A DNA stretch of 64,000 nt from Fusobacterium varium (GCA_900637705.1 LR134390.1:1922001-1986000); one strand, 5' to 3'. Shown: positions 19,419-28,270, numbered from the stretch's first letter. Numbers and translations are program-made. The notes: generated by a model not told the origin, from the sequence alone.

Positions 19419-21571
19419 CTAGTAACTTACTTCTTTATATGAAACAACTAATTTCTTCATTATGTCTTTGATTTCATCTATATCTGCATGTTGTCCTGCC
19501 TGCCATAATCTCTCAAAGAACTGTGTTATATCCACTTCTCCATCTTCTATTTTGTTATAAAGATTTTTTTGTTTTCTGTCTTAATTGCAGAATTTACATC
19601 ATAAAGGAGTTCCTCAAATAACTTTTCTCCTGGTCTAAGTCCTACTACATCTATTCCTACATCTGAGTTTGAAAGTTTTATCATTGTCTGCGCAAGATCA
19701 TAAATTTTCACTGGTTTCCCCATATCAAGAATAAATATTTCTCCACCATTTCCCAATGAACCTGCTTCTATTACCAGTTGTGCTGCTTCTGGTATTGTCA
19801 TAAAGTATCTTGTTATGTCCTTATGAGTTAAAGTTAAATTTTTTCCTTCTTCTAATAGCTTTCTAAATATCGGAATAACTGATCCATTACTTCCAAGTAC
19901 ATTTCCAAATCTTACTGCCATATATTTTGTATTTTTAGAAACTTTATTCATATGCTGAATTATAAGTTCACAAGCTCTTTTAGTAGCTCCCATGATATTT
20001 GTTGGATTTACTGCTTTGTCTGTTGAGATAAGAACCATCTTTTCAACTTTATATTTATCAGCACATTCAGCTACATTTTTAGTTCCAAATATATTATTTT
20101 TTACAGCTTCCTCAGGATTATGTTCCATTAAAGGTACATGTTTATGTGCTGCTGCATGGAATACTATGTTTGGTTTATATTTCTTAAAAAGTATTTCAAG
20201 CTTTTCTTTTTCTCTCACATTACATATTTCTGAAATTAATTCAAGATTTGGATATTTCCTCTTCATTTCAAGTTCAAGAAAATATATTGAATTTTCATTG
20301 ATATCTATATTTATTAATTCTTTTGGAGAATATTTAGCTATCTGCCTTGAAAGTTCAGAACCAATACTCCCTGCTCCACCAGTTACAAAGATAACCTTTC
20401 CTTCAATTAAGTTTCTGATATTTCCATCATTTATTGTTATTTCATCTCTTCCTAACAAATCTTCAATCTTTACTTTTCTCAACTGAGAAGCTAATTCTCT
20501 GTTTTCCAATATTTCAGCTATAGTTGGAACTGTTTTAATCTCTACATTTCCGACTGCTTTAATTCTATCTACAATATTTCTCATATCTGAACTATGAAGT
20601 GATGGTAATGCTAAAAGAACTTCTGATACTTTTTCTCTTTTAATTATTTCCTCTAGATTTTCTCTATTTCCCAAAACCTTTATATTGTATATATATGTAT
20701 CTTTTTTCTTTGGATCATCATCTAAAAACCCAACTATATGATATGGAAATATTGGATTTGTCATTGATTCCTGAGCCAATATCGCTCCTGCCTCTCCTGC
20801 GCCATATACTAATGTTCTTGTTTCAGAAGCATAACATTTATTCTTTGTTTTATAGAATCTCTTTAATCTAAATAAATATCTGCAAAACAATTGAAATGAA
20901 ATAGATAAAATCAATGAAACTAAAACTATTGATACTGGATAACTTATTACCTTGCTGTAAATAATTATTAAAAAAACAATTGAAGAAGCTCCATTTAATA
21001 CTATCAAATTTAAAACATCTAATATATTTGTATAAGTCCAACTCTTTTCATTCATTCTTGTATAGAAATATCCAATTAAAAATATTCCTAAATATGTAAA
21101 TGCATATTCTTTTTTAAATTCTTTTTCCCAATTTAAATCATATTTAAAAATAAAGGATAAGATCATTCCAACTAATATCCCAAAAGAATCTATCCCAAAC
21201 TTAATAAGGCTTCTTTCATTAATGAATTTTTCTTGCTCTTTATTTTTATTTTCCTTAACTTTCAATATCACTCTATATATAAATAATTGAAAAAGTGAAA
21301 ATACAATAAATACTGTAAAAATTGTGAGAGTTTTATAAAACATAAAAAATATTCCAAAGATAAGACCATTTATTAGAACTGCATTACACTTAGATGGACT
21401 GGAATTAAATTTAAGATTTCCAGTTATTGAATAGAAAAAAATAAGTATTATGAATAACCCATATACAGATGTATTTATACTAAACCCTGTTACTCTAAAC
21501 ATTCCTTCATAAACTATAAACAACAAAAAAATATATATAACTCCTATATAATCTAATTCTTTATTGTTCAT
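19419..21571 (-). CDS. WbpM/PglF/CapD-like membrane-bound UDP-GlcNAc 4,6-dehydratase, one C-terminal frameshift
   Basis: This is the first gene of the polysaccharide operon. Residues 1-240 hold several membrane segments. A CoA-binding-like Rossmann domain starts at VYGAGEAGAIL (about 254), and the catalytic SDR domain at FVTGGAGSIGSELSRQ (about 394). The active site has the Met-x3-Lys form (STDKAVNPTNIMGATKRACE). It makes the 4-keto-6-deoxy sugar used by the following genes. One base missing in the T7 run at 19564-19570 cuts off the tail. Restored, it ends ITQFFERLWQAGQHADIDEI and stops at 19419. The ATG follows GGGAGGAATTTAG. Confidence 0.92.
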
Positions 21572-21762
21572 AATCTAAATTCCTCCCAAGATAAAAAACG
21601 CTTTTAATATCTATTTTTAAATTAAAAAATTATTTTTATATTTTTTATTTCTTTAAAATAAAAATACTATTTATTAATTCATAATAAAATAATTATTTTT
21701 TATATTTTTATTAAAACAAACAATTAATAGTTATTTTTAGTTTTATAGAAAACTATGAGTTG

Positions 21763-21791
21763 ATTATAATATTATTATTTCTCTTTGTCAA
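21763..21791 (-). promoter_or_regulatory. Consensus sigma-70-type promoter of the polysaccharide operon
   Basis: On the minus strand a perfect TTGACA (21791-21786) and a perfect TATAAT (21768-21763) are separated by exactly 17 bases. Transcription would start near 21756 and leave an untranslated leader of about 185 bases before the ATG at 21571. The region 21572-22015 has no gene. It holds this promoter, its leader and the two hairpins that end the kdgK transcript. Confidence 0.85.
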
Positions 21792-21860
21792 TCAATAACT
21801 TCACATGACAAACACAAAAAAAACATAAAATTGTTGAAATTTAAAGCTTTCTATTAGTTC

Positions 21861-21891
21861 AAAAAATAAAAAAAGCTGTTTTTTCAACAGC
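21861..21891 (-). terminator. Rho-independent terminator, second of two after kdgK
   Basis: On the minus strand the 6-bp stem GCTGTT/AACAGC (21891-21875, loop GAAAA) is followed by seven T and then a further T-rich stretch. It lies about 50 bases after the first terminator and upstream of the operon promoter, so it would insulate the polysaccharide operon from readthrough. Confidence 0.75.
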
Positions 21892-21939
21892 ATATTTTTA
21901 CAAAATATTTTGTTTAATTGTAAATTTTAATCAATAAAA

Positions 21940-21980
21940 TAGAAAAAGAGAGCCAAAATCATATAAATTTTAGCTCTCTC
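21940..21980 (-). terminator. Rho-independent terminator of eda-kdgK
   Basis: On the minus strand GAGAGC-(T)-AAAAT pairs with ATTTT-(G)-GCTCTC around a short loop and is followed by TTTTTCT. It begins about 35 bases after the kdgK stop codon. Confidence 0.85.
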
Positions 21981-22015
21981 TTTTTTATAAATTAATTTAA
22001 GGTTAGGTGGCTTAA

Positions 22016-23053
22016 TTATCTATTCATTTCGCTTGTATTTCCATTTTCATGGTCAGCTATTATATTGTCTACAAGGGTAACATCTGCACACGATATATCT
22101 CCTACTATTGTATTTTTCAACACTGAATTAGCATTTCCATATTTCATTGCTTTTTCTGGATTATTATGTTTAAGAATTCCATAGATGACTCCTGCAACAT
22201 ATGCATCTCCACTTCCTATTCTATCTACTATTTCTATATTTTCATATGGAGATTCACAATAGAAAACATCATTTTTTCTGTTATATATTAATGAAGTAAA
22301 ATTATGAGATTTTGGAGAATTTACTGTTCTCTGAGTAGAAGCAATAAATGATATATTAAATTCCTTTGCAAAAGCTCTTATAATATCTTTCAAGTTTCCT
22401 GTCTTTTGAAACATTTTTCTAAAAGTTTCCTCTGAAGCAAAAAGTATATCTACAGATGGCAATAATTTTTCAATCTCCATTCTTGCCTCTTCTTCAGTCC
22501 AGAGATTTCTTCTAAAATTTACATCAAAAGATACTAATGCTCCTCCATTTTTAAAATTTTTGATAAGTTCATGAGTCAGTTTATTTGAGTTTTCACATAA
22601 ACCTAAAGTTATCCCACTTGTATGAAAAATTTCAGTTCTATTATATATTGAACTATTTATTTCATCTACCTTAAAAGATTGGAAAGATGAATTTTGTCTG
22701 TCATATGTTACATTTGGTTTTCTTGGTGATGAACCATATTCATAATAGTAAATAGCCAGTCTTTTATTTTTAGATTCATCATATACTACAAATTCATCGC
22801 TTACACCATTAGAACTTATTATTTTTTTTGCAAACTTTCCTAATTCATTCTCTGGAAGTTTTGTTACTATAGCAGTTTTTTCTCCTAATATTGACACCCC
22901 ACTAGCAACATTGAATTCTGCTCCTCCCATTTGTTTTTCAAGTAAATGTCCTTGAATCAGCATTTCATTATTTAGAGGCGAAAGTCTCATTATCATTTCT
23001 CCACTGCACACCAATCCAAATTCTTTATTTTTAAAATCAAATATTTTCTCCAT
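22016..23053 (-). CDS. kdgK: 2-dehydro-3-deoxygluconokinase (PfkB family)
   Basis: It phosphorylates KDG with ATP to KDPG, the substrate of the aldolase encoded just upstream. PfkB signatures are the N-terminal EKQMGGAEFNVASGVSILG (sugar-binding Gly-Gly region, about residues 40-58) and the C-terminal anion-hole motif DRIGSGDAYVAG (about 281-292) with the catalytic Asp. The start is taken at 23053, with GTGGAGGAAAAGACTGTA before ATGGAGAAA. An in-frame ATG at 23080 has no ribosome site. Other sugar kinases of this family cannot be excluded, but the link to eda makes KdgK the best call. Confidence 0.9.
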   Translation of the reverse strand: MEKIFDFKNKEFGLVCSGEMIMRLSPLNNEMLIQGHLLEKQMGGAEFNVASGVSILGEKTAIVTKLPENELGKFAKKIISSNGVSDEFVVYDESKNKRLAIYYYEYGSSPRKPNVTYDRQNSSFQSFKVDEINSSIYNRTEIFHTSGITLGLCENSNKLTHELIKNFKNGGALVSFDVNFRRNLWTEEEARMEIEKLLPSVDILFASEETFRKMFQKTGNLKDIIRAFAKEFNISFIASTQRTVNSPKSHNFTSLIYNRKNDVFYCESPYENIEIVDRIGSGDAYVAGVIYGILKHNNPEKAMKYGNANSVLKNTIVGDISCADVTLVDNIIADHENGNTSEMNR

Positions 23054-23084
23054 TACAGTCTTTTCCTCCACTATACCCATTTAT

Positions 23085-23720
23085 TTATTTATTTCTTATC
23101 TCTTTTATTTTTTCTACAAATGCTTTGGCAGTAGCTATAATATCCTCACTAGAACCAGAAGCTAATTTTCCCCCTGCTCCTACAGCAACTACACCATTTT
23201 TAAACCATTCATCTATGTTTTCTAAACTTACTCCTCCAGTAGGCATAATATTAGCTTGAGGAAGTGGAGCTTTTACAGCTTTTACAAATGAAGGGCCAAA
23301 AGCACTTCCAGGGAAAAGTTTTACAATATCTGCTCCATATTGCATAGCTTTAGTTATTTCAGTAATTGTCATACAACCTGGCATATATGGTACTTGATAT
23401 AGGTTACACAATTTTGCTGTTTCTTCGTCAAAAGCAGGAGAAACTATAAATTCTGATCCAGCTAAAATAGCTATTCTGGCAGTAGCTGCATCTAATACAG
23501 TTCCTGCACCTATAACTAATTCATTTGAAGTAAACTGTTCTTTAAGAGCTTTTATTACTTCAGTAGCTCCTGGTACAGTATATGTAACTTCTATTGCAGG
23601 AATTCCTCCCTTTACACAAGCTTTAGAAATTCTGATTCCTTCTTCTATAGTTTCACTTCTTACCACTGCAACTATTCCTATATCAGTTATTTTTTTTAAA
23701 ATTTTACTTTTTTTCAACAT
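23085..23720 (-). CDS. eda: KDPG/KHG aldolase
   Basis: It cleaves 2-keto-3-deoxy-6-phosphogluconate to pyruvate and glyceraldehyde 3-phosphate. The Schiff-base lysine is in GADIVKLFPGSAFGP (about residue 138). Also conserved are VVRSET, the catalytic Glu in PAIEVTYT (about 45), the GAGTVLD phosphate region, and MPTGGVSLEN. The protein is intact at 211 residues. The ATG follows TTAGGAGGTAAATT. It is the first gene of a two-gene operon with kdgK. A TTGAAT-17-TATAAA promoter candidate and two IclR-type palindromes lie upstream. Confidence 0.95.
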   Translation of the reverse strand: MLKKSKILKKITDIGIVAVVRSETIEEGIRISKACVKGGIPAIEVTYTVPGATEVIKALKEQFTSNELVIGAGTVLDAATARIAILAGSEFIVSPAFDEETAKLCNLYQVPYMPGCMTITEITKAMQYGADIVKLFPGSAFGPSFVKAVKAPLPQANIMPTGGVSLENIDEWFKNGVVAVGAGGKLASGSSEDIIATAKAFVEKIKEIRNK

Positions 23721-23788
23721 AATTTACCTCCTAAAATATTTTACTTTGATTTATAATGAAATATTTTGTTATACTTTTCTGTATTTTA

Positions 23789-23817
23789 TTTATACTTTAA
23801 AAAAAATAAAAATTCAA
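23789..23817 (-). promoter_or_regulatory. Candidate promoter of eda-kdgK
   Basis: On the minus strand TTGAAT (23817-23812) and TATAAA (23794-23789) are spaced by 17 bases. The perfect palindrome at 23836-23853 is centred about 27 bases upstream of the -35 box, an activator-like position. The surrounding sequence is A/T-rich, so chance matches are easy. Confidence 0.45.
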
Positions 23818-23835
23818 TCTCAACCTCTTAGAATA

Positions 23836-23853
23836 AATTCCATATATGGAATT
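23836..23853. promoter_or_regulatory. Predicted IclR-family operator, site 1
   Basis: The perfect 18-bp palindrome AATTCCATATATGGAATT lies upstream of eda. It is one of four copies of TTYCATATATGRAA in the two intergenic regions around the IclR gene. Binding by that regulator is inferred from position and symmetry. Confidence 0.7.
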
Positions 23854-23932
23854 AAAAACAAAAGATAAAAAATTTTGAAGTATTAAAAATGTTGAAAGTT
23901 AGAAAAATAAAAAAAAAATCTTCATATCATAG

Positions 23933-23946
23933 TTTCATATATGGAA
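23933..23946. promoter_or_regulatory. Predicted IclR-family operator, site 2
   Basis: TTTCATATATGGAA matches the same 14-bp consensus with one asymmetric position. Its centre is 95 bases from site 1, in the spacer between eda and the IclR gene. Together with sites 1, 3 and 4 it suggests paired sites that could support looping. Confidence 0.6.
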
Positions 23947-24001
23947 TTTTGACTATACATTTTTAAAATTATTCTACTACTTTTAGTAAATTTTCTTAAA
24001 A

Positions 24002-24042
24002 TAAAAAGATGATTCAAATTTAATTAAAAATTTTAAATCATC
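24002..24042 (-). terminator. Rho-independent terminator of the IclR gene
   Basis: On the minus strand GATGATTTAAAATTT pairs imperfectly with AAATTTGAATCATC and is followed by TTTTTAT. It lies just after the regulator stop and separates that transcript from eda-kdgK. Confidence 0.75.
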
Positions 24043-24065
24043 TATTTGTGGCAATTTATTAATGG

Positions 24066-24823
24066 TTATTTGTTAAAATATTCCAATCTTTTAGATATTT
24101 CTTCACATGATTTTCTCATAGATTCAGCTATCTTCAATGCTCTCTCATCTGTCAAAGAATCTGGAAAACATGGACAGCTTACTGCAGCTACTATTCTATT
24201 TTTACTATCTAGTATAGGAACTGCCACAGCCCTTATATTCACTGAATGTTCCATATTATCAAAAGAAAGTTTATTTATGTTTATTTTAAGAAGCTCCTTT
24301 TTAGTTCCTCTCTATCAGTTATAGTATTTTCAGTATATTTAGGAAGAGTTCTCTCCAAAAGTTTATTTAATTTGCTTTCACTTAATTGGCATATTAAAAG
24401 CTTGCTTGCTGCTCCTGCATGCAATGGAAATATTGCATTTTCAGAAACTGATATTTTAATAAAGTCGCTGCTCTCCACTTTTCCTATACTTCTTATTTTA
24501 TCTTCATCTAAAACACTTATTTTAAATGTTTCCTTAAACTTTAAAGATAATTCTTCTAAATATGGATAAGCAATATTTTTAATCAAAGTATATCTTTCAT
24601 GCTTATTTGAAAAGAAATAGAATTTCTCTCCTATTTTATATTCTCTTCCTTCTAAATTCAAATATTTAAGTTCTGTTAAAACTGATAAAAGTCTGTTTGT
24701 TGTTGCCTTGGGTATTCCCAAATCTTTTGAAATATCTGCCTGTGTAGCTGATTCTTTATAATAAAGATATTTAAATATCTTATCTGCTTTTTCAATTGCA
24801 GGAACTTTTTTTTCAATTTCCAT
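24066..24823 (-). CDS. IclR-family transcriptional regulator (KdgR-like), one frameshift
   Basis: The N-terminal winged helix-turn-helix is at about residues 9-65 (ATQADISKDLGIPKATTNRL). The C-terminal ligand-binding domain includes PLHAGAASKLLICQL and VAVPILDSKNRIVAAVSC. The frame breaks after ELKRSFLK. One added base in the short T run near 24298-24302 gives ELKKELLKININKLSFDN and joins both parts into about 252 residues. It sits between eda-kdgK (minus) and tctCBA (plus). Palindromes of one sequence flank it on both sides, so it probably controls both operons and, through site 3, its own promoter. The likely effector is KDG or a related sugar acid. Confidence 0.88.
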
Positions 24824-24915
24824 ATCTCCCCCTTATTTAAATTATAATTCTTTATAATTAACTTCATCAAAATGAGCTATTTACTCAAAAACATATAATA
24901 TATTATACTATATTT

Positions 24916-24929
24916 TTCCATATATGGAA
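24916..24929. promoter_or_regulatory. Predicted IclR-family operator, site 3 (autoregulatory position)
   Basis: The perfect palindrome TTCCATATATGGAA lies just upstream of a minus-strand TATAAT (24907-24902) that is suited to transcribe the IclR gene, covering its -35/spacer region. This position suggests autorepression. The 377-base gap 24824-25200 contains only this site, site 4 and the tctC promoter candidate. Confidence 0.65.
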
Positions 24930-25002
24930 CTAAGTTTTTTATGATTTTTTAATAATTATTCTATGATTTTAATAAAGTTTTATATAGTTTTATCAAATTT
25001 CG

Positions 25003-25016
25003 TTTCATATATGAAA
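25003..25016. promoter_or_regulatory. Predicted IclR-family operator, site 4
   Basis: The perfect palindrome TTTCATATATGAAA is centred about 27 bases upstream of the candidate tctC -35 box, the same offset as site 1 has from the eda -35 box. Its centre is 87 bases from site 3. Confidence 0.65.
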
Positions 25017-25035
25017 TTTTTTACTTATTTTTTTA

Positions 25036-25065
25036 TTGTACTTTTTAACAATATTGGGTTATAAA
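25036..25065 (+). promoter_or_regulatory. Candidate promoter of tctCBA
   Basis: TTGTAC (25036-25041) and TATAAA (25060-25065) are spaced by 18 bases, downstream of operator site 4. The leader to the tctC ATG would be about 130 bases. The evidence is moderate because the region is A/T-rich. Confidence 0.4.
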
Positions 25066-25200
25066 TAGATTATATGATATTCAATTAAGAAATAATATAA
25101 AAAGAAATCTAATATAACAAAAATTTCTATTTCAATACAGTGTACACAATATGAATAATAAAAATTTTGTCATATTAGCAAAACTGAGGAGGACAGATTT

Positions 25201-26127
25201 ATGAGAAAAAAACTTATGATGATTATTTTCACTTTAATGGCTGCTTGTGCCTTTGCTAAGGCTTACCCTAGTAAAAATATCAATATGATTGTACCATTCA
25301 GTGCTGGTGGAGGAACAGATGCAGTTGCTAGAAAATTGGGAAGTCTTATGGAAAAAGAACTTGGAACTTCAGTAGTTATAGTTAATAAAACTGGAGGAGC
25401 TGGAGCAGTAGGAATGACTTTTGGAGCTACTCAAAAGAAAGATGGTTATACAATTACAATGATAACTAGAGAAATTGTTTCGTTACCTTTAATGAATCTT
25501 TCTCCTATCAGCTACAAAGATTTTGAATTAGTATCTTTAGTAAATATGGATCCAGCTGTTGTACTAGTTGAAAAAGATTCTAAATACCAAACTTTAGATG
25601 AACTTTTAGCAGATGCAAAAGCAAATCCTGAAAAAATAAAATTTGCAAGTACAGCTAAACCTAATTTTTATGCTCTAGCTATAGAAAATGAAGCTGGTGT
25701 AAAATTTAATCATATCCCATACAATGGAGCTGGAGAGGTTATTCCTGCATTATTGGGAAAACATGCTGATTTCTCTCTAATGGGACCAGGGGAAGCTATT
25801 GGACAATTAAAAGCTGGTCAATTAAGAGCCCTAGGAGTAATGGCTGATACTAGAGTTGAAAGCCTTCCAGATGTCGCTACATTAAAAGAATTAGGACATG
25901 ATGTTGTTTCTGGTACTTGGAGAGGTATTGCAGTACCTAAAGGAACATCACCTGAAATAGTTGCCACTCTTGATGCTGCTATTAAAAAATCTGTTGAATC
26001 AGATGACTTTAAAGATTTTATGAATAATTCTACATTTGGAATCAAATATCTAAATGGAAAAGACTTTGAAACATTCATAATAGATGATACTGCCACAATA
26101 GACTCAATAGTAAAATCTTTGAAATAG
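25201..26127 (+). CDS. tctC: Tripartite tricarboxylate transporter, periplasmic substrate-binding protein
   Basis: This is an extracytoplasmic receptor of the TctC/Bug family. A signal peptide covers residues 1-19 or so (MRKKLMMIIFTLMAACAFAK), followed by the family start YPSKNINMIVPFSAGGGTDA. The body contains VVNKTGGAGAVG, PYNGAGEVIPALLG and GTWRGIAVPKGTSPEIV. The length of 308 residues is typical. The ATG follows GAGGAGGACAGATTT. The ligand is a carboxylate. Because the same palindromes occur upstream of the KDPG genes, I infer a sugar acid or related compound rather than citrate. Confidence 0.95.
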   Translation: MRKKLMMIIFTLMAACAFAKAYPSKNINMIVPFSAGGGTDAVARKLGSLMEKELGTSVVIVNKTGGAGAVGMTFGATQKKDGYTITMITREIVSLPLMNLSPISYKDFELVSLVNMDPAVVLVEKDSKYQTLDELLADAKANPEKIKFASTAKPNFYALAIENEAGVKFNHIPYNGAGEVIPALLGKHADFSLMGPGEAIGQLKAGQLRALGVMADTRVESLPDVATLKELGHDVVSGTWRGIAVPKGTSPEIVATLDAAIKKSVESDDFKDFMNNSTFGIKYLNGKDFETFIIDDTATIDSIVKSLK

Positions 26128-26161
26128 TCATATAAAATTCTTAAATTAATGTAATGTATGG

Positions 26162-26193
26162 AAAGGTTACTATGTTTATTAGTAACCTTTTTT
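26162..26193 (+). terminator. Intra-operon terminator between tctC and tctB
   Basis: AAAGGTTACTA pairs with TAGTAACCTTT around a loop of about seven bases and is followed directly by TTTTTT. It lies after the tctC stop and before the tctB ribosome site. Partial termination here would make the binding protein more abundant than the membrane subunits. Confidence 0.88.
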
Positions 26194-26211
26194 ATAAAAG
26201 GGGGATTAATT

Positions 26212-26652
26212 TTGTTAGAAACTATTTTTTCTGCATTTTTATGTATAGTTAGTGCTTTTATTTTTTATTCATCTACTCAATTTAATATGGCTTTTATAGG
26301 AGATTCTGGATTAGGTCCTGATTTCTTCCCTAAAGTTATTGCAATTATTTTATTTATACTCTCTGGTATGCTTTTCATAGGAAGTTTAAGAAATAAAAAT
26401 AAAAAAAGCATTTATAATCCAAATATGAAATATACTTTTATGGTAATTTTCGCTTTTGCTGTATATATATTTCTTATAGATAGAATTGGTTATTTAGTAT
26501 CTACTATAATATTTGCATTTATTGTAATAACTATTTTAAAGAGTAAGTCAAAAATATTAAATATAATATTCGCAATAGCATTCCCTATAGCTTTATATTT
26601 ATTATTTACTTATGCTTTTAAAGTATCTTTACCTGCTGGATTGTTTATCTAA
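26212..26652 (+). CDS. tctB: Tripartite tricarboxylate transporter, small membrane subunit
   Basis: This is a TctB-family protein of about 146 residues with four predicted membrane helices and the conserved GDSGLGPDFFPKVIAI stretch after the first helix. The start is taken as TTG at 26212, which follows AAAGGGGGATTAATT. An upstream in-frame ATG at 26158 would begin inside the terminator hairpin. TctB forms the permease with TctA, encoded 23 bases downstream. Confidence 0.9.
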   Translation: MLETIFSAFLCIVSAFIFYSSTQFNMAFIGDSGLGPDFFPKVIAIILFILSGMLFIGSLRNKNKKSIYNPNMKYTFMVIFAFAVYIFLIDRIGYLVSTIIFAFIVITILKSKSKILNIIFAIAFPIALYLLFTYAFKVSLPAGLFI

Positions 26653-26675
26653 TTAAAATAAGGGGGAAAATATAG

Positions 26676-28142
26676 ATGTTTAGTCACTTAATACAAGGTT
26701 TATCTACTGCTCTTTTACTAGGTAATTTATTTTATCTGGTTCTTGGAGTGACTGGTGGGGTTGTTATTGGAGCTCTTCCAGGTCTTACTGCTACAATGGG
26801 AGTTGCTATCCTTCTTCCTTTTACTTTTGGTATGGATGCTGTTACTGGTCTTATAATGCTTGTAGGAATATATATTGGAGCTATTTATGGGGGATCTATC
26901 TCAGCTATTCTTTTGAATACTCCTGGAACTCCTGCATCAGCTGCTACTTGTTTTGATGGTTATGCTTTAGTAAAAAAAGGGTACCCAACAAAAGCTCTTA
27001 GTGCGTCTACTATTGCTTCAGCTTTAGGAGGACTTATCAGCTGTCTGGCTCTTGTTACTATATCACCTGTACTAGCGAAATTTGCTTTAAGATTCTCTGC
27101 TCCTGAATATTTTGCCTTAGCATTATTTGGGCTTACTATTATTGCAAGTATATCTGCTGAAAATTTCTTAAAAGGAATAATTGCTGGTATAATAGGATTG
27201 TTAATATCTTGTTTTGGTATGGACGCTATAACAAGCTATCCAAGATTCACTTTTGGTGTAGTTGATCTTCTTAATGGATTTTCAGTAATTCCTGTTCTTA
27301 TAGGATTATTTGCTGTATCAGAAGTTTTTAATCAGATAGAAAGTTTAGTAGGAGAAAAAGAAATAAAAACAGATATAGTTATGGATAAAAACTATATGAA
27401 CTGGAAAGAAATAAAGCATTGTCTTCCTACTATAATTAAATGTGGAGCTATTGGAACTTTTATAGGTTCTATTCCAGGTGCTGGTGCAGATATTGCTGCC
27501 TTTGTTTGCTATAATGAAGCTAAAAGAAGTAATAAACATGAGAAATTTGGAGAAGGAAGTCTTATTGGTATCTCTGCTCCTGAAGCTGGCAATAATGGAG
27601 TAACTGGAGGAGCATTGGTTCCCTTACTTACTCTTGGAGTTCCTGGAGATGCAGTTGCTGCTGTTCTTTTAGGAGCACTTATAATTCAAGGATTAACTCC
27701 AGGTCCATTACTTTTTGAACAAAATCCTGAAATTGTCTATGGATTATTTAGTTCAATGATAATTGGAAATATTCTTCTTTTGTTTATCGGATTAGCAGGT
27801 ATAAAATTTTATAGTAGAATTGTTGAAATTCCTAAAACTTTAATGATTCCTGCTATATTAATTCTTTCAACTATTGGATCATACTCTATGAATAACAGTT
27901 TATTTGATGTGGGAGTTACTTTTGTTTTTGGTATAATTGGATATATAATGTCAAAAATAAAAATGCCTAGCTCTCCAATAGTTTTAGCAGTAATCTTAGG
28001 TCCAATGCTTGAAACTAATTTGAGAAAAGCTGTTTTAATGTATGAGGGATCATATAGTTTTCTATATACTAGACCAATAACAGTAGTATTTTTAGTCTTT
28101 ACTGTACTTTCGATGATATCAGCTTTAAGAAAGAAAAAGTAA
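26676..28142 (+). CDS. tctA: Tripartite tricarboxylate transporter, large membrane subunit
   Basis: This 488-residue permease has about 12 hydrophobic segments. The TctA signatures GALPGLTATMGVAILLP (from about residue 32) and, in the second half, GSIPGAGADIAAF and GVPGDAVAAVLLGAL are present. The family couples carboxylate uptake to an ion gradient together with TctB and TctC. The start ATG follows AAGGGGGAAAATATAG. The stop is followed after about 100 bases by a strong hairpin shared with the convergent DUF2023 gene. Confidence 0.95.
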   Translation: MFSHLIQGLSTALLLGNLFYLVLGVTGGVVIGALPGLTATMGVAILLPFTFGMDAVTGLIMLVGIYIGAIYGGSISAILLNTPGTPASAATCFDGYALVKKGYPTKALSASTIASALGGLISCLALVTISPVLAKFALRFSAPEYFALALFGLTIIASISAENFLKGIIAGIIGLLISCFGMDAITSYPRFTFGVVDLLNGFSVIPVLIGLFAVSEVFNQIESLVGEKEIKTDIVMDKNYMNWKEIKHCLPTIIKCGAIGTFIGSIPGAGADIAAFVCYNEAKRSNKHEKFGEGSLIGISAPEAGNNGVTGGALVPLLTLGVPGDAVAAVLLGALIIQGLTPGPLLFEQNPEIVYGLFSSMIIGNILLLFIGLAGIKFYSRIVEIPKTLMIPAILILSTIGSYSMNNSLFDVGVTFVFGIIGYIMSKIKMPSSPIVLAVILGPMLETNLRKAVLMYEGSYSFLYTRPITVVFLVFTVLSMISALRKKK

Positions 28143-28240
28143 AAAAGATAGGAAAAAATTATATAAATATTATAAAAATATATTGAAATAAAAATAAAGA
28201 GAATTAAATTATCTTTATAGATTAAAAAACTATATTAAAA

Positions 28241-28270
28241 AAGGAAACTGCTTTAGTAGTTTCCTTTTTT
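28241..28270. terminator. Bidirectional terminator between tctA and the DUF2023 gene
   Basis: AAAAAAGGAAACTGC, loop TTTA, GTAGTTTCCTTTTTT forms a symmetrical stem with A and T flanks, so it works for tctA on the plus strand and for the gene at 28269-28598 on the minus strand. Confidence 0.92.

Noticed and set aside
1-21571. Reading the broken sugar genes as a decaying, phase-variable locus
   Set aside because: The same type of single A/T loss occurs in topA, uvrB and nifJ outside the locus, so a common technical cause explains it better.
26158-26211. Earlier ATG start for tctB
   Set aside because: It lies at the base of a strong terminator hairpin and has no ribosome site, while TTG at 26212 follows AAAGGGGG.
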